Positions 31,489-39,239 of a stretch of 39,239 nt of DNA are shown one piece after another. A model generated the notes under the pieces. It was given only the letters and a program-made list of their open reading frames with translations. It was not told the origin of the DNA and did not search any database. Position numbers and translations under genes: made by a program. The stretch comes from UMGS1370 sp963557065 (GTDB taxonomy: Bacteria; Bacillota; Clostridia; Lachnospirales; Lachnospiraceae), in NCBI GenBank assembly GCA_963557065.1, contig CAUWCT010000013.1, positions 1 through 39,239 of the forward strand, written 5' to 3'. The stretch's first letter is position 1. Each line of letters opens with the position of its first letter.

Positions 31489-32164
31489 AATACTTAAACT
31501 CAATCTCTGATTCCATCAAATCAATCAGCCGCTGTTCATCTTCAATCACAAGTTCTCTGCCGGATTTTTTCAAATATCCAAGCTGCTTTAACTTGGCCAT
31601 AATCCGGGATACAGTAACCGGGTGGCAGCCCAGGTACCGGGCAAGTTCTTCGTAGGTATAGAACTTGGGGACAATGGGTTTTTCTCCCGGTTCCTTGCGG
31701 CTGACTGACAGCAGAAGCTGGCATAAGGCAGTTACAAGAGTTTCTTCGTGCATATAATGAAAATGATTCAGAGCCTCCGAATAGTTATCTGCCAGGGTTT
31801 GGATAAAAAACATGTTGAACGCATTATTAACGTGAAGCAGATGAAGGAAGATTTCGTAATTAATCTGATAGAGGATACAGGAAGTCTTGGTTACAATGGA
31901 TACATTGAAACCAGACCGAAAAAAAGAACTTTTTCTGGGTGTGACCATTAAATGATTAAATCCTACCAGACGTTTGGCATGAAAGTAAAGATAGATATTC
32001 TCATCTCCCTTTCTGGTCAGACTGTTGAGAGAGCAGATGCCCTCATCCAGCAGATATACGCATGCATCCGGATCGTTCGGGGAATGGAGTTTTAGATAAT
32101 AACCCTTGTCAACTTCCAGTCTTGTCCCATGTTTTTTCAGCATATCCCAAAAGTTGTAATCCAT
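31487..32164 (-). CDS. Crp/Fnr family transcriptional regulator
   Basis: A 225-residue regulator: N-terminal cyclic-nucleotide-binding-like beta roll (about residues 1-120), a dimerisation helix, and a C-terminal winged helix with ELARYLGCHPVTVSRIMAKL as recognition region. There is no cluster of four cysteines, so it is not an oxygen-sensing FNR. The phosphate-binding cassette of CRP is not evident either, which suggests another effector, as in CprK-like proteins that bind aromatic compounds. The ATG at 32164 follows AAAGGAG; an upstream in-frame start at 32203 is less likely. It is divergent from the anion permease gene, whose promoter holds a Crp/Fnr-type box. Confidence 0.9.
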   Translation of the reverse strand: MDYNFWDMLKKHGTRLEVDKGYYLKLHSPNDPDACVYLLDEGICSLNSLTRKGDENIYLYFHAKRLVGFNHLMVTPRKSSFFRSGFNVSIVTKTSCILYQINYEIFLHLLHVNNAFNMFFIQTLADNYSEALNHFHYMHEETLVTALCQLLLSVSRKEPGEKPIVPKFYTYEELARYLGCHPVTVSRIMAKLKQLGYLKKSGRELVIEDEQRLIDLMESEIEFKY

Positions 32165-32223
32165 GATGAACTCCTTTGTTATAATATTTAGACATTGTAT
32201 CACAATATAAACAAAAAATCTAC

Positions 32224-32269
32224 AAATATAACACAGGTTATATTTTGAAATTTGTTTTTATGGTACAAT
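32224..32269 (+). promoter_or_regulatory. Class II Crp/Fnr-type activated promoter of the anion permease gene
   Basis: A perfect palindrome with 9-bp arms AAATATAAC and GTTATATTT around ACAG (32224-32245) has the half-site spacing of Crp/Fnr boxes. TACAAT at 32264-32269 is a good -10 with no proper -35. A transcription start seven bases after the -10 puts the box centre at -41.5, the classical class II activation position. Confidence 0.8.
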
Positions 32270-32320
32270 TAGACAAAGTTATATATTTAACAATCACTCA
32301 TAAGAAAAGGGGTAAATGAA

Positions 32321-33793
32321 ATGGCTAACACAGTCGACAAAAAGGAGAGAATGCTGATGATCCATTCTCTCATCGGTATTGGTGTCATGGTATTTTTTAG
32401 ATACCTGCCGCTCAACCTTCCGGAGATTACGCCGGTAGGTATGGAAGTCCTGGGAATTTTCTTGGGCACCTTGTACCTTTGGACCTTTGCAGATCCGATT
32501 TGGGGCAGTATTCTTTCTATCGGTATGCTTGGTTTCTCTCATTACAGCAACATGAACGCTGTTTTGGCAGAAGCGTTCGGTGCTCCTGTAACTGTACAGG
32601 TTCTGTTTATGCTGATTATGTCCGGCGGTCTTGCATATTACAAGATCAGTTCTTATCTGGGCAGATTTTTCCTGACAAGAAAATTCACCAACGGCAAACC
32701 CTGGCTGTTTCTTAGTGTTCTCTGTGTAGGATGCTATTTTATCGCAGGTTTCATCAATGCATTTACTCCAATCTTTGTATTGTGGCCGGTTCTTTATGGA
32801 ATTTTTGATGATGTAGGATACGAAAAAGGTGATGCGTTTCCAAGAGTAGCACTGACCATGATTGTAATCGCATCCTTAATTGGTTTCCCGATGGCTCCCT
32901 TTGCGCAGAATGGTCTGGCTCTTCTCAGCAACTTTGAAAAGATCACAGCCGAAATGCCTGGCGGTCCTATTGTGGTAAACAGCGGCGCTTATCTGGCAAC
33001 CGCTATTATCCTGGGTATGGTTATGATTGCAGCAGCAATCCTGTTCTGCAAGTTTGTACTTCGCCCGGATGTATCCAAGATGAAGAACTTTAATGTGGAT
33101 ACTTTTGTGAAGAATCCGCTGCCTCCAATGAGTCTGCAGCAGAAACTGTACTGCGGAGGGTTCGTTGTGGTTATTTTGGGACTGATGCTTCCATCCCTGT
33201 TCCCGACTCTGCCTGGCATGTCTTTCTTAAAACCGGCAGTTTACGGTATTACAATGACAGTTGCAGCGCTGATGGCAGCTATTCACATTAAGGGAGAGCC
33301 GATTCTGGATATTCCAAAGGTTCTGGCCAATAATGTAAGCTGGGGTTCCTATTTCATTATTATGGCGGCAGTATTTTTAGGAAGCGTTTTAACCAATCCT
33401 TCCACAGGTGTTTCTGCATTCCTGGCATACATACTTTCTCCGATTTTCGAGGGGATGTCTCCAGTATTCTTTATTGTCCTGATTCTGCTTTTGGGCGGTA
33501 TTTTAACCAACATCTGCAACAGTTTGGTTATTGGTATGATTTTGCAGCCGATTATCATGACTTACTGTATTCAGACCGGTGCAGATGCAAGACCAATCGT
33601 AACTCTGATGATACAGTTTGTACTGTTATCCGCAGCAATTACTCCGGCAGCGTCTCCATTTGCAGCGATTCTGCACAGCAACAAAGAATGGATTCCGACC
33701 AAGTATGTTTACAAGTATACAGTACCGATTGTATTGCTTGAAATGCTTATTACACTGGTAGTAGGTATTCCGTTAACCAGTATTTTGATGTAA
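32321..33793 (+). CDS. DASS/SLC13-type anion permease
   Basis: A 490-residue membrane protein with roughly 12 hydrophobic segments. It resembles divalent-anion/sodium symporters (SLC13, sulfate and dicarboxylate carriers) and related ion-transporter proteins, in particular through the paired re-entrant-type segments around residues 180-200 and the CNSLVIGMILQP region near 405. I cannot fix the anion. By context it may carry aromatic sulfate esters or another organic anion for the sulfotransferases downstream. RBS AAAAGGGG. The promoter is likely activated by the divergent Crp/Fnr regulator. Confidence 0.8.
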   Translation: MANTVDKKERMLMIHSLIGIGVMVFFRYLPLNLPEITPVGMEVLGIFLGTLYLWTFADPIWGSILSIGMLGFSHYSNMNAVLAEAFGAPVTVQVLFMLIMSGGLAYYKISSYLGRFFLTRKFTNGKPWLFLSVLCVGCYFIAGFINAFTPIFVLWPVLYGIFDDVGYEKGDAFPRVALTMIVIASLIGFPMAPFAQNGLALLSNFEKITAEMPGGPIVVNSGAYLATAIILGMVMIAAAILFCKFVLRPDVSKMKNFNVDTFVKNPLPPMSLQQKLYCGGFVVVILGLMLPSLFPTLPGMSFLKPAVYGITMTVAALMAAIHIKGEPILDIPKVLANNVSWGSYFIIMAAVFLGSVLTNPSTGVSAFLAYILSPIFEGMSPVFFIVLILLLGGILTNICNSLVIGMILQPIIMTYCIQTGADARPIVTLMIQFVLLSAAITPAASPFAAILHSNKEWIPTKYVYKYTVPIVLLEMLITLVVGIPLTSILM

Positions 33794-33815
33794 GATTTGT
33801 ATTGCTTTTCATAAA

Positions 33816-33840
33816 TAGGGGATTCCACAAGAATCCTCTA
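33816..33840 (+). repeat. Hairpin after the anion permease gene
   Basis: TAGGGGATTC and GAATCCTCTA pair with one G-T around CACAA. There is no T-run, so read-through into the thioredoxin reductase gene is likely. Confidence 0.5.
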
Positions 33841-33872
33841 TAACTGTGAAATGAGAAAGGAATTTGATTGTA

Positions 33873-34793
33873 ATGGCACAATATGATGTAGTAATTATCG
33901 GCGCCGGACCTGCAGGCATGACCGCTGCAATTTATGCGGCGAGAGCAGATATGAATGTTTTGATGCTGGACAAGCTGGCTCCGGGCGGCCAGATTATCAA
34001 TACTAATGAGATTCAGAACTATACCGGTGTAGGCACTGTAAACGGCGCGGAACTGGCATATCAGATGTTTGAGCACACACAGCAGTTTGATACCATTACC
34101 TTTGACTATGCAACTGTAAAAGAGATAAAGGACAATGGCGCAGAAAAGATAGTTGTGTGTGAGGAGGATGGCAAAGAATTTACGGCAAAGTCTGTGATTT
34201 TAGCCACCGGCACACAGCCCAGATGCTTAAATATCCCCGGTGAGGATAAATTCAGAGGCAACGGCGTAAGCTGGTGTGCAATCTGTGACGGCGCTCAGTA
34301 CCGTGATAAAGATGTAGTGGTAATCGGCGGCGGAAACTCTGCGGTAGAGGAGTCCATTTTCCTGGCCGGTATGGTAAAGTCTCTCACCATTGTTACTATG
34401 TTTGATTTGACAGCAGACCCGATTGCCTGCGATAAACTTCGCGCAATGGAAAATGTGAAGATCTATCCATACCAGGATATTTTGGAAATTACAGGCGATA
34501 CCAGAGTAGAAGGCGTTCACTTTAAGTCTACCCAGAATGGGGAAGAGAATACGGTTAAGTGCGACGGCGTATTTGAGTACATTGGTTTAACACCTACTAC
34601 AGACAGCTTTAAGGAACTGGGTGTATTGAATAAATTGGGATATGTGGAAGTAGATGAGCATATGGCAACAAAAGTGCCTGGTATTTTTGGAGCAGGGGAC
34701 TGCGTTACCAAGAATCTGCGTCAGGTGATTACTGCCTGTGCAGATGGGGCGATTGCGGCTCAGGAAGCATCCCATTACGTAAAGAATCTGTAG
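33873..34793 (+). CDS. trxB: Thioredoxin-disulfide reductase
   Basis: A 306-residue flavoprotein that uses NADPH to reduce thioredoxin. N-terminal FAD motif VVIIGAGPAGMTAAIY, redox pair CAIC in WCAICDGAQY, NADPH motif VVVIGGGNSAVEE and the C-terminal FAD motif GIFGAGDC are all intact. An upstream TTG at 33864 is in frame, but the ATG starts the FAD domain in the usual way. The thioredoxin gene follows after 27 bases. As a pair placed between an anion permease and the sulfotransferases, they may serve the module or simply be housekeeping. Confidence 0.95.
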   Translation: MAQYDVVIIGAGPAGMTAAIYAARADMNVLMLDKLAPGGQIINTNEIQNYTGVGTVNGAELAYQMFEHTQQFDTITFDYATVKEIKDNGAEKIVVCEEDGKEFTAKSVILATGTQPRCLNIPGEDKFRGNGVSWCAICDGAQYRDKDVVVIGGGNSAVEESIFLAGMVKSLTIVTMFDLTADPIACDKLRAMENVKIYPYQDILEITGDTRVEGVHFKSTQNGEENTVKCDGVFEYIGLTPTTDSFKELGVLNKLGYVEVDEHMATKVPGIFGAGDCVTKNLRQVITACADGAIAAQEASHYVKNL

Positions 34794-34820
34794 AATACCA
34801 TAATCAAGGAGGAATGTACG

Positions 34821-35132
34821 ATGTTAAAAGAAGTAAACAGCGCAGAATTTAAGGAACTGGCAGATAAGGGACTGGTTTTAGCTGACTTTTTCTCCACTAC
34901 CTGCGGGCCCTGCAAGATGCTGGGATTTGTATTAAAGGATGTGGAAAAAGAATTTGGCGATGATCTGACCATCTTAAAAGTAGATTTTGATCAGAACAAG
35001 GAACTGACCGCAGAATACGGCGTAGCAGGATATCCGACTCTGATTCTGTTAAAGGACGGCGCTGAGGTAAAACGTCTTCAGGGCTTACAGCAGAAGCCGG
35101 TAATCGTAAATATGGTAAAGGAAAATATGTAA
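34821..35132 (+). CDS. trxA: Thioredoxin
   Basis: 103 residues, the usual length. Active site CGPC (Cys28, Cys31) and cis-Pro in AGYPTLIL. The normally conserved Trp before CGPC (WCGPC) is Thr: FFSTTCGPC. RBS AAGGAGG. Likely reduced by the reductase encoded upstream. Confidence 0.93.
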   Translation: MLKEVNSAEFKELADKGLVLADFFSTTCGPCKMLGFVLKDVEKEFGDDLTILKVDFDQNKELTAEYGVAGYPTLILLKDGAEVKRLQGLQQKPVIVNMVKENM

Positions 35133-35138
35133 TATAAC

Positions 35139-35162
35139 GTAACAATTCAGATGAACTGTTAC
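35139..35162. repeat. 24-bp palindromic MITE remnant
   Basis: GTAACAATTCA and TGAACTGTTAC meet head to head with almost no interior. This is what would remain if a copy of the MITE lost everything but its two tips. There is no 8-bp direct repeat. It lies 49 bases before the first sulfotransferase start. Confidence 0.6.
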
Positions 35163-35210
35163 GGAAGTATATTCCAAAAGCAAAAACAATTAATTATGGA
35201 GGACAAAGAA

Positions 35211-37085
35211 ATGGGCGTTAATTACAGCTATGAAGAGCACTTAATTGATCGTCAGTATGAAGCAGAGCAGGCAATGTTAAAGGAGTTTGAGGCAGGCAAT
35301 TACACCATCCAGAATCCTTTGGTAAAGTATAACCTGTATTTTATCAGTCCACTGTCTGCAGTGGTATGCTTTGAGACAGAGGAGGAGACCGCAGTTACCA
35401 TTACTGTATTTGGTAAGACCAAAGAAGCCAACATGAGCCATACTTTCCCGAAGGCTAAAAAACATGTTCTTCCGGTTTTGGGACTTTACTCCAATTACTC
35501 CAACAAAGTGGAAATCCGTGCATATCGCGGGGAATCCAATGTGATTACCATTGATGTTCCGGATGTTTATAATGGCAAAGAAGTAATTCATTACATGGAT
35601 ACTACTCCGGAATATTTGCAGGACAATGTAATTTTAGTTTCTCCGGCAGGCGAGGATTTATCTTCTGCATTTGACTATGCCGGTGATGCAAGATGGCATA
35701 TGAATGTTACCTGCGTATTTGACGTAAAGAGACTGAAAAACGGCAACCTGATCATGGGTTCCAGCCGTCTGATCAAGATGCCTTACTATATGTCCGGCCT
35801 TTATGAGATCAGCCCATGTGGTAAGATTTACAAAGAATTCCGCGTACCTGGCGGTTATCACCATGATGAATTCGAGATGGAAGATGGAAACATCCTGTGT
35901 CTGACCGAAGATCTGGAAAGCGATACCGTTGAGGATATGTGCGTTCTGTTAGACAGAAACACCGGTGAAATCATTAAGACCTGGGATTACAAGAAGTTCT
36001 TAAATCCAAAGACTGTCAGCCATTCCGGAAGCTGGTCTGAAGAAGACTGGTTCCACAACAACGCAGTATGGTATGACAAGAATACCAACTCCCTGACCTT
36101 CTCCGGCCGTCACATTGACAGTATGGTAAATATCGACTTTGAGACCGGCGAATTAAACTGGATCATCGGCGATCCGGCAGGCTGGCCTCAGGAGATGGTA
36201 GACAAATACTTCTTTAAGCCAGTTGGCAACAACTTTGGATGGCAGTATGAGCAGCACGCAAATGTCATTACTCCAAACGGCGACGTAATGTGCTTTGACA
36301 ACCACCACTATGGATGCAAGCAGGTAGATCGTCCAGACAAAGAATTAAAGGCAAAAGACAATTACTCCAGAGGCGTCCGCTACCGCATCAACACCAAAGA
36401 TATGACCATTGAGCAGGTTTGGGAGTACGGAAAAGATAAGGGCGCAGAGTTCTTCTCTCCATATATCTGTAACGTAGAGTATTACAACGAAGGACACTAT
36501 ATGGTACATTCCGGCGGTATTGCATATGACAAGGACGGCAATCCATCTGAGGCTCTGGGCGCATTCGCAAAGGATATGGGCGGCGAGCTTCACAGCATTA
36601 CCGTTGAAGTATGTGATAACAAGAAGATGCTGGAGATGGACTGCCCAGGCAACTACTACCGCGGCGAGAAGCTGAAACTGTACAGCGACGGCATCAACTT
36701 AGAACTTGGCAAGGGCCAGATTTTAGGCGCTATGGGACATACCAAAGAATTTGAAACCGATATTCCGATGGAGAGCTGCGGCGAACTGATTCCAGAAAGC
36801 TGCAACGCAAGAATCGTAGAAGAAATCGACAGATTTACCTTCTTCTCCAGATTTGAAAAAGGCCAGATGGTTATGATGCTGTTAGAGCAGGGCGAAGAAG
36901 TTCACAGATACTTTATCTCCACGACAGCAGTTGCTTACCTGGCAATGTGCTGCGGTACCTTCCTGGATTCTGACGAGCGTAATACCAAGACCAGCGTAAA
37001 CAAAGCAGGATTAAAGGGTACTTACGATGTAAGAGTCATTATTGATGATAAGAAGTATGAGACAGGCGTTCAGATTCACTGCTAA
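35211..37085 (+). CDS. Arylsulfate sulfotransferase (ASST), copy 1
   Basis: A 624-residue ASST that moves the sulfate group from a phenolic sulfate ester to another phenol without PAPS. The beta-propeller domain and its active site are visible: His218 in GGYHHDEFE, His282 in DWFHNNAVWYD, Arg300 in FSGRH, and His349 in EQHANV, which by alignment is the transiently sulfated His (His436 in E. coli ASST). The His-Arg spacing of 18 is the same as in the E. coli enzyme (356/374). No signal peptide is present, unlike the periplasmic proteobacterial enzyme, so it is probably cytoplasmic, as in intestinal Eubacterium-type ASST. The ATG at 35211 follows GGAGG at 35198-35202 and matches the start of copy 2. 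Confidence 0.92.
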   Translation: MGVNYSYEEHLIDRQYEAEQAMLKEFEAGNYTIQNPLVKYNLYFISPLSAVVCFETEEETAVTITVFGKTKEANMSHTFPKAKKHVLPVLGLYSNYSNKVEIRAYRGESNVITIDVPDVYNGKEVIHYMDTTPEYLQDNVILVSPAGEDLSSAFDYAGDARWHMNVTCVFDVKRLKNGNLIMGSSRLIKMPYYMSGLYEISPCGKIYKEFRVPGGYHHDEFEMEDGNILCLTEDLESDTVEDMCVLLDRNTGEIIKTWDYKKFLNPKTVSHSGSWSEEDWFHNNAVWYDKNTNSLTFSGRHIDSMVNIDFETGELNWIIGDPAGWPQEMVDKYFFKPVGNNFGWQYEQHANVITPNGDVMCFDNHHYGCKQVDRPDKELKAKDNYSRGVRYRINTKDMTIEQVWEYGKDKGAEFFSPYICNVEYYNEGHYMVHSGGIAYDKDGNPSEALGAFAKDMGGELHSITVEVCDNKKMLEMDCPGNYYRGEKLKLYSDGINLELGKGQILGAMGHTKEFETDIPMESCGELIPESCNARIVEEIDRFTFFSRFEKGQMVMMLLEQGEEVHRYFISTTAVAYLAMCCGTFLDSDERNTKTSVNKAGLKGTYDVRVIIDDKKYETGVQIHC

Positions 37086-37110
37086 TTGACGCAGGATTCA
37101 ATGCGTGATA

Positions 37111-37138
37111 CCGGGACTCCCTGTATAGGGAGTCCCGG
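37111..37138 (+). terminator. Strong hairpin between the two sulfotransferase genes
   Basis: CCGGGACTCCC (37111-37121) and GGGAGTCCCGG (37128-37138) form a perfect 11-bp stem with a six-base loop. Only weak T content follows, so it may attenuate or protect the upstream mRNA rather than terminate fully. Confidence 0.6.
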
Positions 37139-37188
37139 CTTATATTAGAGTTTCAGTTCCTATCAAAAGAAGACAAGGAGAAAAACAG

Positions 37189-39066
37189 ATGGGCGTTTTA
37201 TTTAAAGAAATAGACCACATTATTGACCGCCAGTATGAGGCAGAGCAGGCATTTCTGGCAGAATACAAAAAAGAAAACCATACCATTGAAAATCCTTATG
37301 TAGTGGTAAATCCGTATCTGATTGCACCGCTGACCGCTCTGGTTATGTTTGAAGCTGAAAAACCGGCATTTGCCAAAGTAACGGTAAAGGGCAAGGCAGC
37401 TGCAGGTGATTATATGTATCGCCCTGCCAGTGACATGAATCATATGGTGCTTCCCATTTACGGCCTGTATCCGGAATATGAAAATACGGTTGTGATCGAA
37501 CTGAGCACCGGAGAGACCAAAGAATTAAAGATTCAGACAGAAGCACGTCCTGAAAAGCTTCAGAAACCTACCAGCATCGAGACTACTCCGGAGTATTTTG
37601 AAGATAACATGATGTTTGTAAGTCCGACTTCTCCGGCTTTGACCGCTGCATATGACTATGCGGGAGATGCCAGATGGTACAATACCTTAAATCTGGCATT
37701 TGACTTAAAGAGAGCAAGAAACGGCCGTCTGTTAGTTGGTACGGATCGTCTGGTTGCGCCGCCTTACCATACTACCGGCATTTATGAGATGGGTATGATC
37801 GGTAAGATCTACAAAGAATTCCGTATTCCTGGCGGTTATCACCATGACGAGTGGGAAATGGAAAATGGAAACATTCTGATTTTAAGCCAGATCTTAGAGA
37901 GAGGAACCGTTGAGGACTACTGCGTTATGGTAGACAGGGAAACCGGCGAAATCTTAAAGACCTGGGATCATCAGGACGTGCTTCCGGTTTATCCGGCAGG
38001 CGGTTCCGGAAGCCAGGATGCCCACGACTGGTTCCACAACAATGCAGTATGGTATGACAAGAAAACCAATTCTCTGACCTTCTCCGGACGTCATCAGGAT
38101 GCGATTATCAATCGTGATTTTGAGACCGGCAAGTTAAACTGGATCATCGGCGATCCGGAAGGCTGGCCGGAAGATATGCAGAAGTATTTCTTTAAGCCGG
38201 TAGGAGACGAGTTTGACTGGCAGTATGAACAGCACGCCTGCATGGTTCTGCCAAACGGCGACATTATGTGCTTTGACAACGGTCATTACAGATCCAAAGT
38301 AAAAGAAAAATACATTCCTGCAAAAGACAATTTCTCCAGAGGTGTTATTTACCGCATCAATACCGATGATATGACCATCCGTCAGGTATGGCAGTACGGC
38401 AAAGAGCGGGGAGCAGAATTCTTCTCCTGCTACATCTGCAACTGCGAATACTATGAAAATGGTCATTACCTGGTACACTCCGGCGGTATCGGCCAGAAAA
38501 ACGGCGAATACTTGAACTTCCCTGGAGCTGCTCTTACCGATGAAATTGAAAGCGGGGAAGTACAACTCAGTTCTATTACAGTTGAAGTAAAGGACGATAA
38601 GGTGCTGTATGAGATGCACCTGCCGGCAAATTACTACCGGGCAGAAAAACTTCACCTGTATGATGAGAACGACAGAGTGACCTTTGGAAAGGGACAGCTT
38701 CTGGGGCATATTACTTCTACAGAAGAATTTATGACAGAAGCTCCTGCAGAGCCGGCCGGCATGATTCCGGACGAATACAAGGCGAAGATTGCAAAAGAAG
38801 CAGACCGTATTGTATTTAAGGCAAGCTTTGAAAAGGGAACTCTGGTTATGTTAAACCTGGAGGGCAAAAATGGTACCCCTACCCGCCACTATTTTGTTCC
38901 CACTACCAAGCGTCCGTTCCTTGCAATGTGCGTAGGAACCTTCCTGGAGCATGATGCAAGAGCAGTGGAATTCCCCATTGGAACAGAGAATATTCCAGGC
39001 GAATATGAAATTACTGTGACAGTTGATGACAAGAAATACGAGACCGGCGTGACAGTTCTTGTATAA
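37189..39066 (+). CDS. Arylsulfate sulfotransferase (ASST), copy 2
   Basis: A 625-residue paralogue of the upstream gene, sharing the start pattern (M-G-V, then IDRQYEAEQA) and all active-site residues: His219 in GGYHHDEWE, His283 in DWFHNNAVWYD, Arg301 in FSGRH, His349 in EQHACM. Differences concentrate in the N-terminal domain and in loops (for example the PVYPAGGSGSQDAHDW insertion), which could change acceptor or donor choice. No signal peptide. RBS AAGGAG. Likely a tandem duplication that has diverged. A MITE copy begins four bases after the stop codon. Confidence 0.92.
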   Translation: MGVLFKEIDHIIDRQYEAEQAFLAEYKKENHTIENPYVVVNPYLIAPLTALVMFEAEKPAFAKVTVKGKAAAGDYMYRPASDMNHMVLPIYGLYPEYENTVVIELSTGETKELKIQTEARPEKLQKPTSIETTPEYFEDNMMFVSPTSPALTAAYDYAGDARWYNTLNLAFDLKRARNGRLLVGTDRLVAPPYHTTGIYEMGMIGKIYKEFRIPGGYHHDEWEMENGNILILSQILERGTVEDYCVMVDRETGEILKTWDHQDVLPVYPAGGSGSQDAHDWFHNNAVWYDKKTNSLTFSGRHQDAIINRDFETGKLNWIIGDPEGWPEDMQKYFFKPVGDEFDWQYEQHACMVLPNGDIMCFDNGHYRSKVKEKYIPAKDNFSRGVIYRINTDDMTIRQVWQYGKERGAEFFSCYICNCEYYENGHYLVHSGGIGQKNGEYLNFPGAALTDEIESGEVQLSSITVEVKDDKVLYEMHLPANYYRAEKLHLYDENDRVTFGKGQLLGHITSTEEFMTEAPAEPAGMIPDEYKAKIAKEADRIVFKASFEKGTLVMLNLEGKNGTPTRHYFVPTTKRPFLAMCVGTFLEHDARAVEFPIGTENIPGEYEITVTVDDKKYETGVTVLV

Positions 39067-39070
39067 AAAA

Positions 39071-39215
39071 GTAACAGTTCAGCCATGCATCTTCTTGCCC
39101 GCTTGCAGCGGACAAGAAGCGTCTGGCGTCCGCCCTATGAAGATTCAGACAGAAAAACTCTTATGAAAACAAGCTTTCGACGCATTTTTCTGCCTGAATC
39201 TTCGCATGGCTGAAC
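39071..39215. mobile_element. MITE copy D, right end degraded
   Basis: Nearly identical to the 151-bp copy at 23600 and in the same orientation: left end GTAACAGTTCAGCCATG, both internal hairpins, and the right end intact up to CATGGCTGAAC (39205-39215). The last six bases of the element are replaced by CAATGT and no 8-bp direct repeat is found. It begins four bases after the stop codon of the second sulfotransferase gene. The last 24 bases of the window hold nothing I can assign. Confidence 0.88.
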
Positions 39216-39239
39216 CAATGTCATTTAGTTAATTTTATA

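Noticed and set aside
35151..35210. Upstream extension of the first sulfotransferase gene
   Set aside because: It begins inside the MITE remnant, and the second paralogue starts at the equivalent of 35211, which has a good RBS.

Overview
The window looks like a chromosomal segment of a spore-forming, gut-type clostridium, most likely a Lachnospiraceae (Clostridium cluster XIVa). The reasons are sporulation genes of the SpoIID/SpoIIQ type, strong GGAGG ribosome binding sites, a CIRCE/HrcA-type heat-shock operator, several binding-protein-dependent sugar and amino-acid importers, and two arylsulfate sulfotransferases resembling those of intestinal Eubacterium-like bacteria. No rRNA, tRNA or CRISPR array was seen.

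Layout. (1) 1-10.5 kb: a carbohydrate region. A LacI regulator and an aldose-1-epimerase face away from an operon with an SsuCBA-type ABC importer, a NagB-like protein and a class II aldolase. Two identical CAAACGTTTG operators lie between them. A convergent DUF3842-type gene follows, then a phosphoglucose-isomerase-like gene with its own promoter and a ROK regulator. The NagB-like and Pgi-like proteins keep most of their catalytic framework but have altered phosphate-binding loops, so this may be a pathway for a sugar with an unusual substituent. (2) 10.6-13.7 kb: spoIID, spoIIQ, a CBS-domain protein and a GntR/FCD regulator. (3) 13.7-20.3 kb: a GH2 beta-galactosidase operon with MalF/MalG-type permeases and a binding protein but no ATPase gene. 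Its promoter has a run of nine G between -35 and -10, a candidate phase-variable switch. (4) 20.4-22.6 kb: an AT-richer two-gene restriction-modification unit. (5) 22.6-29.1 kb: a frameshifted hypothetical gene, htpG behind a CIRCE element, a histidine phosphatase, a 43-residue membrane protein on the minus strand, DegV and CapA. (6) 29.1-31.4 kb: a complete polar-amino-acid ABC importer. (7) 31.5-39.1 kb: a Crp/Fnr regulator facing a DASS-type anion permease, then thioredoxin reductase, thioredoxin and two tandem arylsulfate sulfotransferases without signal peptides. This is a plausible arylsulfate uptake and sulfate-transfer module.

A small non-autonomous transposable element runs through the window. 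It has 17-bp terminal inverted repeats beginning GTAACAGTTCAGCCATG. Three copies (13700-13776, 23600-23750, 26817-26884) are flanked by perfect 8-bp direct repeats, a fourth (39071-39215) has a degraded right end, and a 24-bp remnant lies at 35139-35162. GTAA ends with 8-bp duplications point to mobilisation by an IS66-family transposase, none of which is encoded here. One copy landed inside the stop codon of the gene upstream of htpG and abuts the CIRCE operator.
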